A stretch of DNA of 20,340 nucleotides from NCBI GenBank assembly GCA_900539855.1, contig UQDO01000042.1, positions 1 through 20,340 of the forward strand. The letters run 5' to 3'. Of this stretch, positions 7,455 to 14,834 are shown piece after piece. Made by a program: the position numbers and the translations under genes. The first letter of the stretch is position 1. Every line of letters starts with the position of its first letter. Under the pieces are notes generated by a model. That model had not been told where the DNA came from, ran no database searches, and saw only the letters and a program-made list of their open reading frames with translations. This DNA is from an uncultured Oscillospiraceae bacterium (GTDB taxonomy: Bacteria > Bacillota > Clostridia > Oscillospirales > Acutalibacteraceae).

Positions 7455-7856
7455 CTATTTATCCAAAGCCTCAACGGAGGTAATATAGTATTTTTCCTGA
7501 AAATCTATCTGCTTTTCTATCGTTTTCTTATCGAATGCGACACCTGCCGGTGCCATTATCAATTTATCCTCAACATCGTTCTGCCGGTAAACTATGCCTA
7601 TTATTCTGCCCTCAGATTTCTCCACAGGTTCATCCACACCAAGCAGATAAACGTCGAGCTCTTCGCCGTCGCCTCCCAAAACGCCGGGTATGTATCCGTA
7701 ATTTATGGGGTAAACAAGGGTCTTTCCGGGCTTTTTATGCACATAGCCTATGGGACGGTCTATTTTTATCCTGACCGTTTTTCCAAGATATGAGCTGACA
7801 AGCGCTTTTCTTTCCTCTTCACTGTAAATACATCCGTCTTTATTTTTTGATTCCAT
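7455..7856 (-). CDS. ppa: short class I-type inorganic pyrophosphatase
   Basis: This 133-residue protein has the core of soluble family I pyrophosphatase, which splits pyrophosphate to drive biosynthesis: RPIGYVHKK (34-42), YPINYGYIPG (49-58), the signature region DGEELDVYLLG (63-73) and EDKLIMAP (96-103). It is shorter than the usual 165-180 residues, lacking much of the C-terminal part. By my alignment to the E. coli enzyme, D65 and D70 are kept (D63, D68), D67 is replaced by E65, D97 by Q92, and D102 is kept as D97. Family membership is clear, but loss of an acidic metal ligand makes activity on pyrophosphate uncertain. Such short forms occur in Clostridia. An AAGGG lies about 11 bases before the ATG. 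It is the last gene before an intrinsic terminator. Confidence 0.8.
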   Translation of the reverse strand: MESKNKDGCIYSEEERKALVSSYLGKTVRIKIDRPIGYVHKKPGKTLVYPINYGYIPGVLGGDGEELDVYLLGVDEPVEKSEGRIIGIVYRQNDVEDKLIMAPAGVAFDKKTIEKQIDFQEKYYITSVEALDK

Positions 7857-7878
7857 GTTTCAAACATCCCTTTATCTG

Positions 7879-8283
7879 TCAGATCATCTTTTTATTGCTT
7901 TGCTTCAAAGCGCCTATCACCGAGCCTATCGATGAAGCAGACACGGTCAGTATCAGCCTCCACACGAACAGCGACGACAGACCGCTTCTTGTAATTATCA
8001 CCGATACAAGAGCTACCGATATATAAAACGCAAGTCCTGTGACCGCGCCCATTACAAGGACGCGCGAACCGTATTTTTTTGATGATACGACACCGGCGAG
8101 CAGTCCTGCCGCGCAAAGCGATACCGTTGCCATTATCACTGCGGCTCCGGCTGTCAGCTTTGCCGCCGTCATTATTATTGCCGAAATAAAAAGCAGAACA
8201 AAAAGCGCTATATATCCTGCCAAAACGCCCACTCCTGCCGAAAGCATGAATCCGCCGTTTTTTTCACTGTAAGTTTTATTCAT
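7879..8283 (-). CDS. TIGR04086/YrzE-like membrane protein
   Basis: From the ATG at 8283 this is a 134-residue protein with four hydrophobic helices (about 12-38, 42-65, 70-95, 100-125), short basic loops and a basic tail (KQSNKKM). Size, four-helix layout and position directly after yajC fit the TIGR04086 family, represented by YrzE in B. subtilis, whose gene also follows the yajC homologue. The function is unknown; a link with Sec translocation has only positional support. The frame is open upstream to 8343, but the added residues (MAICHKTGHCP...) would come from the yajC gap and look non-native. The ribosome site before 8283 is weak (GGCGGTG), and a short inverted repeat CCAGTA/TACTGG (8296-8313) precedes it. 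Confidence 0.75.
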   Translation of the reverse strand: MNKTYSEKNGGFMLSAGVGVLAGYIALFVLLFISAIIMTAAKLTAGAAVIMATVSLCAAGLLAGVVSSKKYGSRVLVMGAVTGLAFYISVALVSVIITRSGLSSLFVWRLILTVSASSIGSVIGALKQSNKKMI

Positions 8284-8346
8284 AAAAAACACCGCCCAGT
8301 AAATTAATACTGGACAGTGTCCCGTTTTATGACAGATAGCCAAAAA

Positions 8347-8631
8347 TCACTTTGATTCCTCATGGACGGTGTTGTTTGAAGACAGCGCCCACTTCTTGAT
8401 CTGCATTTTTGAGTGATCAGCCGGTGATTCAACAACAAAATAGTCGTCCTTTATCGAGATAACACGAACAACAAGTCCGCCTATAGTGACGATCTCGTCA
8501 CCCGGCTTTACACTGTTGCGCTGCTCCTCCTCCTGCTTCTGTTTCTTCTTCTGGGAACGGTTCATGAAGAATATTATCGCGCCGAATATAACGAATACGA
8601 CAACATACATTATGATAGTCTGTACTGGCAT
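8347..8631 (-). CDS. yajC: preprotein translocase accessory subunit YajC
   Basis: This 94-residue protein has one N-terminal membrane helix (about 5-24), a charged QKKKQKQEEEQ segment, and the YajC core VKPGDEIVTIGGLVVRVISIKDD, then FVVES. YajC associates with SecDF and the Sec translocon at the cytoplasmic membrane. The length is normal for the family. The start is supported by GGAGG six to seven bases upstream on the - strand. It lies between tgt (64-base gap) and the YrzE-like gene, the classical queA-tgt-yajC order. A possible internal promoter lies in the gap to tgt. Confidence 0.92.
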   Translation of the reverse strand: MPVQTIIMYVVVFVIFGAIIFFMNRSQKKKQKQEEEQRNSVKPGDEIVTIGGLVVRVISIKDDYFVVESPADHSKMQIKKWALSSNNTVHEESK

Positions 8632-8658
8632 AATAGACCTCCAAATATTTTTAAAATC

Positions 8659-8687
8659 ATGATACTATATAGTTTGTAATAATGCAA
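8659..8687 (-). promoter_or_regulatory. candidate internal promoter before yajC
   Basis: On the - strand TTGCAT (8682-8687) and TATCAT (8659-8664) are separated by exactly 17 bases. It lies in the 64-base tgt-yajC gap and would let yajC and the downstream genes be made independently of queA-tgt. It is AT-rich and non-consensus at two positions, so confidence is limited. Confidence 0.4.
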
Positions 8688-8695
8688 GTGATATT

Positions 8696-9829
8696 TTATA
8701 TTCTTGTGCTCAAATTTACAATATTTTCATTTTTAAAGCTTTCAAACGTTCCTGCGTCGAGGTTTTCCCGTATTTTTTCCATCAGCGTATTGTAAAAATA
8801 CAGGTTATGCTCAACGCTGAGGCGCTGACCAAGCATCTCACCGCTGCGGATCAGGTGCCTTATGTACGCTCTTGAATGTTTCCTGCATGCAGGACAACCG
8901 CACCGTTTATCAACGGGCGACATGTCGTCCTTATATTTTTCATTGTTGATATTTATAATGCCGTCCCATGTAAACAGGTGCCCGTGCCTCGCGTTGCGGC
9001 TCGGCATGACGCAGTCAAACAGATCGACTCCGCGTGAAACGCCCTCTAAAATATTGGCAGGTGTGCCGACCCCCATGAGATAGCGCGGTTTGCCCTCGGG
9101 CATAAACGACTCCACCTGCTCTATCACATGGTACATGACCTCGGCAGGCTCGCCGACCGCAAGACCGCCTATCGCGTATCCGTCAAGGTCAAGCTCGGCT
9201 ATCTGCTTCATGTTTTCGATTCTCAGATCGTCAAAGGTGCAGCCCTGATTTATGCCGAAAAGCAGCTGATCGGGATTGGGCGAATCGGGTCTTTTTTTAA
9301 GCTCAGCCATTTTCGACTTGCAGCGTTTCAGCCACCTTACCGTCCTCGCGCAGGATGCCGCCGAATAATCGTGCGTCGCCGGGTTTTCCACACACTCGTC
9401 AAACGCCATTGCTATGGTAGAGCCTACGTTTGACTGTATCGTCATGCTTTCCTCGGGTCCCATGAATATCCGTTTGCCGTCGATGTGCGAATTGAAGGTC
9501 ACGCCGTCCTCGGTTATCTTTCGCAGACTCGCAAGGGAAAAGACCTGAAATCCGCCGCTGTCGGTCAGTATAGGTCCCTGCCAGCCGGTGAATTTATGCA
9601 GTCCGCCTAAGTTTTTTATCAGCTCGTCGCCCGGGCGCAGATGCAGATGATATGTGTTGCAGAGCATGACCTGCGTATGCAGCTCCTCCGACATATCAAA
9701 TGCCGAAACGCCGCCCTTTATAGCGGCACAGGTCGCGACGTTCATGAATGCCGGCGTCTGCACCGTACCGTGCACCGTTTCAAATATCCCACGCCTTGCG
9801 TGTCCTTCTTTTTTAATAAGCTTAAACAT
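8696..9829 (-). CDS. tgt: tRNA-guanine transglycosylase
   Basis: Tgt exchanges guanine-34 in the GUN anticodons of tRNA-Asp, -Asn, -His and -Tyr for the queuosine precursor preQ1. The 377-residue length is typical. The catalytic general acid/base aspartate is D90 in LTDSGGFQVFSL, and the nucleophilic aspartate is D272 in GVDLFDCVMPSRNARHG. The structural zinc site is complete: C310, C312, C315 and H341, with the same spacing as in the Zymomonas enzyme (318, 320, 323, 349). FGINQGC and YAIGGLAVGE, which bind the base, are also present. It follows queA by 82 bases and precedes yajC, a conserved order in Firmicutes. The queA-tgt gap carries a small hairpin (CGATATG 9873-9879 with CATATCG 9886-9892) that might modulate expression. 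No queuosine precursor genes (queCDEF) are in the window. Confidence 0.97.
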   Translation of the reverse strand: MFKLIKKEGHARRGIFETVHGTVQTPAFMNVATCAAIKGGVSAFDMSEELHTQVMLCNTYHLHLRPGDELIKNLGGLHKFTGWQGPILTDSGGFQVFSLASLRKITEDGVTFNSHIDGKRIFMGPEESMTIQSNVGSTIAMAFDECVENPATHDYSAASCARTVRWLKRCKSKMAELKKRPDSPNPDQLLFGINQGCTFDDLRIENMKQIAELDLDGYAIGGLAVGEPAEVMYHVIEQVESFMPEGKPRYLMGVGTPANILEGVSRGVDLFDCVMPSRNARHGHLFTWDGIININNEKYKDDMSPVDKRCGCPACRKHSRAYIRHLIRSGEMLGQRLSVEHNLYFYNTLMEKIRENLDAGTFESFKNENIVNLSTRI

Positions 9830-9911
9830 TTTCCACTCTCTTTTACATTTTTATCAATAAATAAGCACATTGCGATATGACACTGCATATCGGCTATAGC
9901 AGCGATAATGA

Positions 9912-10934
9912 CTACAGGATGAGCATTGCATCGCCAAAGGAGAAAAATCTGTACCTTTCCTCCACCGCGTGACGGTAAGCCGCCATGGTGTGGTCATAGC
10001 CGGCAAAAGCGCTGACCAGCATTATAAGCGTGCTCTCCGGCAGATGAAAATTCGTTATAAGCCCGTCCATCACCTTGAATCTGTACCCCGGATATATAAA
10101 TATATCGGTATCGCGGCTGACGGCTTCGATATGCCCGTCATCGGCTGCGGCGCTTTCGAGTGTCCTGCATGATGTGGTCCCGACGCATATCACTCGTCCG
10201 CCGGCAGCCTTTGTGTCGTTTATAAGCTTAGCCGTTTTCTGCGGTATATAATAGTGCTCGGAATGCATTTTGTGCTCGGTTATATCATCGACCTTGACCG
10301 GTCTGAAAGTACCAAGTCCGACGTGTAACGTGACAAATCCAATATTTATTCCGGCAGACCTGATTTTATCCATATACTCTTCGGTAAAGTGCAGTCCTGC
10401 CGTAGGCGCGGCTGCCGAGCCCGCCTCTTTTGAATACACAGTCTGGTATCTTTCCTTATCCTCCAGCTTTTCGGTTATGTATGGCGGCAGCGGCATCTGA
10501 CCGACGCGGTCGAGGATATCGTAAAAAACACCGGTGTAGCTGAATTTCACTTTGCGGTTTCCGCCGTCCGTAACGTCTGTGACCTCACATGACAGCTCAT
10601 CTCCGAACTTAAAGGTCTTGCCCGGCTTTGCCTTTTTGCCGGGACCTGCGAGGCACTCCCATTCGTCCTCACCGGTCTGCTTTAAAAGGACAAATTCCAC
10701 GACCGAGCCGGTATCGGTCCTTGTCCCGAAAATCCGCGCAGGGAGCACCCTTGTATCGTTCATTATAAGGCAGTCGCCCGGCTTGAGATAATTTATAAGA
10801 TCGGTAAAATGACCGTCCTTTGTTTCACCGGTGGTCTTATCGAGAAAAAGCAGTCTCGACGCCGTTCTCGGCTCGACCGGCGTCTGCGCTATCAGCTCTT
10901 TGGGCAGGTCATAATTAAAATCGCTTTTTTTCAT
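9912..10934 (-). CDS. queA: S-adenosylmethionine:tRNA ribosyltransferase-isomerase
   Basis: QueA transfers and isomerises the ribosyl group of SAM onto preQ1-modified tRNA to give epoxyqueuosine. The protein has 340 residues, the normal length. Family motifs are clear: MNDTRVLPARIFG (58-70), AAPTAGLHFTEE (176-187), VTLHVGLGTFRPV, CVGTTSCRTLES, and the C-terminal NFHLPESTLIMLVSAFAG. The ATG at 10934 follows GGAGG by five bases and gives the family start MKKSDFNYDLP; the frame stays open far upstream, but that part overlaps the divergent asd gene and is not QueA-like. It is the first gene of the queA-tgt-yajC-YrzE-ppa unit. Its predicted promoter lies at 11047-11075, beyond the asd promoter. 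Confidence 0.97.
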   Translation of the reverse strand: MKKSDFNYDLPKELIAQTPVEPRTASRLLFLDKTTGETKDGHFTDLINYLKPGDCLIMNDTRVLPARIFGTRTDTGSVVEFVLLKQTGEDEWECLAGPGKKAKPGKTFKFGDELSCEVTDVTDGGNRKVKFSYTGVFYDILDRVGQMPLPPYITEKLEDKERYQTVYSKEAGSAAAPTAGLHFTEEYMDKIRSAGINIGFVTLHVGLGTFRPVKVDDITEHKMHSEHYYIPQKTAKLINDTKAAGGRVICVGTTSCRTLESAAADDGHIEAVSRDTDIFIYPGYRFKVMDGLITNFHLPESTLIMLVSAFAGYDHTMAAYRHAVEERYRFFSFGDAMLIL

Positions 10935-10991
10935 TGCATCCTCCGTGCACAAAAGTCTACACAAATATGCGGCTTGCTGCGTAAAATATGT

Positions 10992-11020
10992 TTGACAAAT
11001 ATATTGTGCAAATGTATAAT
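10992..11020 (+). promoter_or_regulatory. consensus sigma-A promoter of asd-dapA-dapB
   Basis: TTGACA (10992-10997) and TATAAT (11015-11020) are both perfect consensus, with an ideal 17-base spacer. The start is expected near 11027, giving a leader of about 80 bases before the asd ATG. The leader is too short for a lysine riboswitch, and I see no terminator/antiterminator pair in it. Confidence 0.85.
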
Positions 11021-11046
11021 TTAATAAATAGCGTCCTGACACATCA

Positions 11047-11075
11047 ATTATATTGCAACGGCGTCTATTATTCAA
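11047..11075 (-). promoter_or_regulatory. sigma-A promoter of queA operon, facing the asd promoter
   Basis: On the - strand TTGAAT (11070-11075) is followed after 17 bases by a perfect TATAAT (11047-11052). The start is expected near 11040, leaving a leader of about 105 bases to the queA ATG. That leader passes through the asd promoter at 10992-11020. Confidence 0.75.
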
Positions 11076-11108
11076 CACTTTTTTATTTTTGGTTGGGTGG
11101 TACATAGC

Positions 11109-12191
11109 ATGAAAAAATTCAAGGTCGGCATTATCGGTGCAACGGGAATGGTCGGACAGCGCTTTGCTACGCTGCTGTCGGGTCATCCGTGGTTTAAGGT
11201 CGTTCTGCTTGCGGCAAGCAGCCGTTCGGCAGGCAAGACATACAAGGAAGCCGTGGGCAGCCGTTGGGCAATGAAAAAGCCTATGCCCGAGGAAATGAGC
11301 TCCATGGTCATTATGGATGCCGAAAATGATATAGAAAAGATAGCGGGATCGGTTGACTTCGTATTTTGCGCCGTCAATCTTGACAAGGAAGCCACCAAGG
11401 CGCTTGAGGAAGCGTATGCAAAGCACGAATGTCCGGTGATCTCAAACAACAGCGCACACAGGAAAACTCCTGATGTTCCGATGGTGGTACCGGAGATCAA
11501 CCCGGAGCATATAAAGGTAATAGAGCAGCAGCGCAGACGTCTCGGCACAAAGCGCGGCTTTGTGGCAGTCAAGTCGAACTGTTCTTTGCAGAGCTATGTT
11601 CCGGCGCTTTATCCGCTTGACGGCGAATTCGGCGTTGAAGACGCGCTCGTCTGCACATATCAGGCAATATCCGGTGCCGGTAAGACATTTGAGACCTTCC
11701 CTGAGATAATTGACAATGTCATTCCGTTTATCGGCGGCGAGGAAGAAAAGTCGGAGCAGGAGCCGCTCAAGATCTGGGGCAAGCTCACGGAAAACGGCAT
11801 AGTTCCGGCAGAAAAGCCGCAGATCACCGCACAGTGCCTTCGCGTTCCGGTGTCGGACGGTCACATGGCGGCGGTGTTTGTAAGATTCAAAAACAAGCCT
11901 ACTACTGAGCAGATACTTAAAAAGTGGAAAGAGTTTGAAGGAGAGCCGCAAAGGCTTGGGCTGCCAAGTGCCCCGAAGCAGTTTTTGCATTATTTCAGTG
12001 AAGATAGCCTTCCACAAACCAAGCTGCAGCGCGACCTTGAGGGCGGCATGGCAGTATCCATAGGCAGACTGAGAGAGGACACTCAGTATGATTATAAATT
12101 CGTATGCTTATCGCACAACACCTTAAGAGGAGCCGCCGGCGGAGCAGTCCTGTTAGCGGAACTGCTGGCTGCGAAGGGATATCTCGACTAA
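11109..12191 (+). CDS. asd: aspartate-semialdehyde dehydrogenase
   Basis: Asd reduces L-aspartyl-4-phosphate to aspartate-4-semialdehyde with NADPH, the branch point to lysine/diaminopimelate, threonine and methionine. The 360 residues show the nucleotide-binding motif VGIIGATGMVGQRF (6-19), the catalytic cysteine C158 in VKSNCSLQSYVP, and the catalytic histidine H252 in VPVSDGHMAAVFV. Length and motif context fit the archaeal/fungal-type branch (TIGR00978-like) rather than the classical E. coli type. The ATG at 11109 follows GGGTGG by about 8 bases; the GTG at 11097 overlaps that ribosome site and is not preferred. It is the first gene of asd-dapA-dapB, 23 bases before dapA. No aspartokinase is in the window. 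Confidence 0.96.
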   Translation: MKKFKVGIIGATGMVGQRFATLLSGHPWFKVVLLAASSRSAGKTYKEAVGSRWAMKKPMPEEMSSMVIMDAENDIEKIAGSVDFVFCAVNLDKEATKALEEAYAKHECPVISNNSAHRKTPDVPMVVPEINPEHIKVIEQQRRRLGTKRGFVAVKSNCSLQSYVPALYPLDGEFGVEDALVCTYQAISGAGKTFETFPEIIDNVIPFIGGEEEKSEQEPLKIWGKLTENGIVPAEKPQITAQCLRVPVSDGHMAAVFVRFKNKPTTEQILKKWKEFEGEPQRLGLPSAPKQFLHYFSEDSLPQTKLQRDLEGGMAVSIGRLREDTQYDYKFVCLSHNTLRGAAGGAVLLAELLAAKGYLD

Positions 12192-12214
12192 ACATAAGAA
12201 ACGGAGCGTTTTAT

Positions 12215-13105
12215 ATGAAAAAGAGAGTATTTACAGGATGTGCAACAGCTCTTGTCACACCGTTCAACGACGACTGCTCGGTCAATTATCCGAGACTGAG
12301 ACAGCTTGTCGACGAGCAGATAAAGGGCGGTGTTGACGCTCTGGTAATATGTGGAACGACCGGAGAGTCCGCAACGCTTGATAACGACGAGCATATTAGG
12401 GTGCTTGAAGAGGCTGTTTTAGCTGCCGACAAACGCGTTCCTATAATAGCCGGAACGGGAAGCAACGACACAATGTATGCAGCACAGCTGTCACAGCATG
12501 CCGAGGCTCTTGGGGTCGACGCGCTGCTCATGGTGACGCCGTATTATAACAAGACCTCGCAGACAGGTCTTATCAATCACTATTTTTACATTGCCGACCG
12601 CGTCAAAACACCTATCATACTTTATGATGTACCGAGCCGCACCGGCACGGCAATAAAGCCTGAGACCTATAAGGAGCTTTCAAAGCACGAAAATATAGTT
12701 GCGGTAAAGGAAGCCAACGGCGATATTTCATCGATAGCCAAAACACGCAGTCTTTGCGGCGACGACCTCGACGTATATTCGGGCAATGACGACGAGATAG
12801 TACCCATCATGTCACTCGGCGGAATCGGCGTTATATCTGTGCTTTCAAACATTTTACCGCGCGAAACGCACAACATATGCGAGGAATTTTTCAAGGGCAA
12901 TGTCGAAAAGGCGTGCGAGCTGCAGCTTAAGTATGTCAGCCTTGTAAACGCTTTGTTCAGCGATGTCAACCCGATTCCGGTTAAGGAAGCCATGAACATG
13001 ATGGGTCTTGGCATGGGACCGCTCAGAATGCCCCTTGCCCCGATGAACGAGGCGGCAAAGGAAAACCTCAGAAAAGAGCTTATAAAGCACGGACTTATAA
13101 AATAA
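12215..13105 (+). CDS. dapA: 4-hydroxy-tetrahydrodipicolinate synthase
   Basis: DapA condenses pyruvate with aspartate semialdehyde, the first step specific to diaminopimelate and lysine. The 296-residue length is normal. The TIM-barrel shows CGTTGES (46-52), including the conserved Thr pair T48/T49, TPYYNK (108-113) with Y111, YDVPSRTG (137-144) carrying the proton-relay Y137 and substrate-binding R142, and the Schiff-base lysine K165 in VAVKEANGD. All catalytic residues are present. The ATG at 12215 follows GGAG by about 7 bases; the frame is open upstream inside asd but that part is not homologous. It lies between asd (23-base gap) and dapB (34-base gap), clearly one operon. Confidence 0.97.
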   Translation: MKKRVFTGCATALVTPFNDDCSVNYPRLRQLVDEQIKGGVDALVICGTTGESATLDNDEHIRVLEEAVLAADKRVPIIAGTGSNDTMYAAQLSQHAEALGVDALLMVTPYYNKTSQTGLINHYFYIADRVKTPIILYDVPSRTGTAIKPETYKELSKHENIVAVKEANGDISSIAKTRSLCGDDLDVYSGNDDEIVPIMSLGGIGVISVLSNILPRETHNICEEFFKGNVEKACELQLKYVSLVNALFSDVNPIPVKEAMNMMGLGMGPLRMPLAPMNEAAKENLRKELIKHGLIK

Positions 13106-13139
13106 ACCGCTTTTGCGGAGGTTAAAAGGAACGTAACAA

Positions 13140-13901
13140 ATGACTGATATTATTCTTAACGGCTGCTGCGGCAAAATGGGCGCCGCCGTAACCGCCTGTG
13201 TCGCCTCGAGAAACGACTGCAGGATAATCGCCGGCGTTGATATTCACAATACCGGTGACAGGGACTATCCGGTTTACGGAAGCATTGACGATGTACCGGA
13301 TGCCGATGTTATAATTGATTTTTCGCATCCTTCCTCCCTGCCTGGACTGCTGAAATACGCGGTTTTAAAGTCAACTCCGATAGTTGTTGCGACCACGGGA
13401 CTTACAGACGCCGATAAGGATAACATAAAAGCAGCCTCTGCGGCTGTTCCGGTGTTCTTTACCTTTAATATGTCGATAGGCATAAATCTGCTGGCAAGTC
13501 TTGCTGTCACGGCGTCAAAAATATTGGGAGAACACTTTGACGTTGAGATAGTGGAGCGGCACCACAATCAGAAGATAGACGCTCCGAGCGGCACCGCTAT
13601 CATGCTTGCCGACGCAATAAACGCGGCAAACGGTGAAAAATACCGCTACGAATATGACCGGCATGACCGCCGCGAAAAGCGTCCGCAAAACGAAATCGGC
13701 ATACATTCGGTGCGCGGCGGAAACATTGTGGGCGACCACGAAATTATATTCGCAGGTCACGACGAGATCATTACCCTTTCGCATTCGGCGTATTCCAAAG
13801 AGGTGTTTGCCGTCGGTGCAGTCAATGCAGCCGTGTTTTTAAAGGGCAGGACACCCGGACTTTACAGCATGTCCGACCTTATTGCCGAAACCGACAAATA
13901 A
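13140..13901 (+). CDS. dapB: 4-hydroxy-tetrahydrodipicolinate reductase
   Basis: DapB reduces the DapA product to tetrahydrodipicolinate using NAD(P)H. The 253 residues contain the dinucleotide-binding motif LNGCCGKMGAAV (6-17) and the signature ERHHNQKIDAPSGTA (139-153) with catalytic H141/H142 and K145. The C-terminal part has SVRGGNIVGDHEIIFAG and the conserved HSAYSKEVFAVGAV. GCCGKMG replaces the more usual GAxGRMG, a common Clostridia variant. A GGAGG plus AAGGAAC lie before the ATG. It is the third gene of the operon and is followed at once by a very strong terminator. The later pathway steps are not in the window. Confidence 0.96.
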   Translation: MTDIILNGCCGKMGAAVTACVASRNDCRIIAGVDIHNTGDRDYPVYGSIDDVPDADVIIDFSHPSSLPGLLKYAVLKSTPIVVATTGLTDADKDNIKAASAAVPVFFTFNMSIGINLLASLAVTASKILGEHFDVEIVERHHNQKIDAPSGTAIMLADAINAANGEKYRYEYDRHDRREKRPQNEIGIHSVRGGNIVGDHEIIFAGHDEIITLSHSAYSKEVFAVGAVNAAVFLKGRTPGLYSMSDLIAETDK

Positions 13902-13918
13902 CAAGCCATAAAAACACA

Positions 13919-13965
13919 AGAGATCCGGAAACGGCAGAGTATCTGCCGTTTCCGGATCTCTTTTT
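13919..13965 (+). terminator. very strong terminator of the asd-dapA-dapB operon
   Basis: A perfect 20-bp stem (13919-13938 with 13942-13961) closes on a 3-base loop GTA and is followed by TTTTT (13961-13965). The A-rich 5' side could also stop the convergent gene at 13990. The stem is unusually long and without mismatch. Confidence 0.95.
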
Positions 13966-13989
13966 GTGGGCTGCGACGAGCCCGATTAA

Positions 13990-14643
13990 CTAATCACCGA
14001 TCCCCAATTCATTAAGGAGCAACTGAACACCTTCCGCGGATTCGCCATACCTTTCGACCGGGGTATCGCTGAGCAGCTTTTTTGCATCTTCCCTTGTAAA
14101 AAATCCCTCGGTCGCTTCCCTTTTGTCGGACCCGGGGCAGGTCCACGCCACTTCCCCGGCGTTATCAATAAGCGCCATCAGAACGCATGAATATCTGATA
14201 GCGGTCAGATCAAACCACTCGTCGCGCGAAGTGTCGTGCGCGTTTTTGAAGTTTATGATCAGTCTGTAAGGCTCACTGTCGGTCTTAAGACTTATAGTAT
14301 AATCGCCAAGCTCTGCTCTGACACCCAATATATCGATAAGGTTTAAAACAGCAGAGTTATCCCCTATATAATGCGTTTTTGCCGCGAAAAGCCCGTTTGC
14401 CAGCTGTTCGGCTTCGGTAGCCGAAAGTCTGCTCGAAAACGGCGCGGGGGCTGCCGATCTTTTATTTGCGGCGCCGGTGATCTTTACAATACCGTAAGGT
14501 ACAAGCACAAAAGCCACCAGTACAGCGGCGATAACAGACAAAACTATTTTTCCGCGCGGCTTTGTTTTAGGTGCTTCTTTTTTATGCGGATCGGAAAGAA
14601 CGGTCGACTCTCTGCTTTCCGTATCATTTTTCCTTTTATCCAT
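13990..14643 (-). CDS. membrane-anchored DUF4825-like protein
   Basis: This 217-residue protein has a polar, basic N-terminal segment (1-30), one membrane helix (about 32-56, IVLSVIAAVLVAFVLVPYGIV), a flexible Ala/Ser/Pro linker, and an outer domain. In the domain YIGDNSAVLNLIDILG (92-107), YTISLKTDSEPYRLIINFKN (115-134) and VLMALIDNAGEVAW (154-167) match my memory of the DUF4825 domain, which also occurs at the C-terminus of some BlaR1/MecR1-like sensors. Here no peptidase part is present. The topology suggests an N-in, C-out single-pass protein. The start has GGGAG six to seven bases upstream and its own promoter. It converges on dapB and shares the terminator region. Function is unknown. 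Confidence 0.7.
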   Translation of the reverse strand: MDKRKNDTESRESTVLSDPHKKEAPKTKPRGKIVLSVIAAVLVAFVLVPYGIVKITGAANKRSAAPAPFSSRLSATEAEQLANGLFAAKTHYIGDNSAVLNLIDILGVRAELGDYTISLKTDSEPYRLIINFKNAHDTSRDEWFDLTAIRYSCVLMALIDNAGEVAWTCPGSDKREATEGFFTREDAKKLLSDTPVERYGESAEGVQLLLNELGIGD

Positions 14644-14675
14644 CGTTTTGCTCCCAGATAAAGTTTTCAGTGTGT

Positions 14676-14704
14676 ATTTTATCACATTTTACTTCACAAA
14701 TCAA
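14676..14704 (-). promoter_or_regulatory. sigma-A promoter of the DUF4825-like gene
   Basis: On the - strand TTGATT (14699-14704) and TAAAAT (14676-14681) are separated by 17 bases. The start is expected near 14669, about 26 bases before the ATG at 14643, leaving room for the GGGAG ribosome site. Confidence 0.6.
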
Positions 14705-14774
14705 CAGTTTAAAGCGCTATAGCGTCAACTTTTATTGTATTTTTCACAAAATACTGCCGGGGACTAAATTTTTG

Positions 14775-14803
14775 TTTACTTGACGGTAAAAATATGTTAT
14801 TAT
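14775..14803 (+). promoter_or_regulatory. candidate promoter of the ACT-UPF0210-citrate synthase unit
   Basis: TTTACT (14775-14780) and TATTAT (14798-14803) have a 17-base spacer and lie about 30 bases before the first ATG. A better -35 match, TTGACG (14780-14785), lacks a good -10 at the correct distance. A promoter is expected here from gene layout, but its exact position is uncertain. Confidence 0.4.
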
Positions 14804-14834
14804 TTTCATATATTTTTTAAGGATGTGTACTGTT

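Noticed and set aside
11027..11108. Lysine riboswitch or T-box in the asd leader
   Set aside because: The leader is only about 80 bases, with no multi-stem layout, no T-box sequence and no terminator/antiterminator pair.
10935..11426. N-terminal extension of the queA frame overlapping asd
   Set aside because: The frame stays open upstream, but the added residues are the complement of asd; QueA homology and GGAGG both place the start at 10934.
12104..12214. Upstream extension of dapA inside asd
   Set aside because: The added residues do not fit DapA; the start at 12215 has a ribosome site and gives the normal length.
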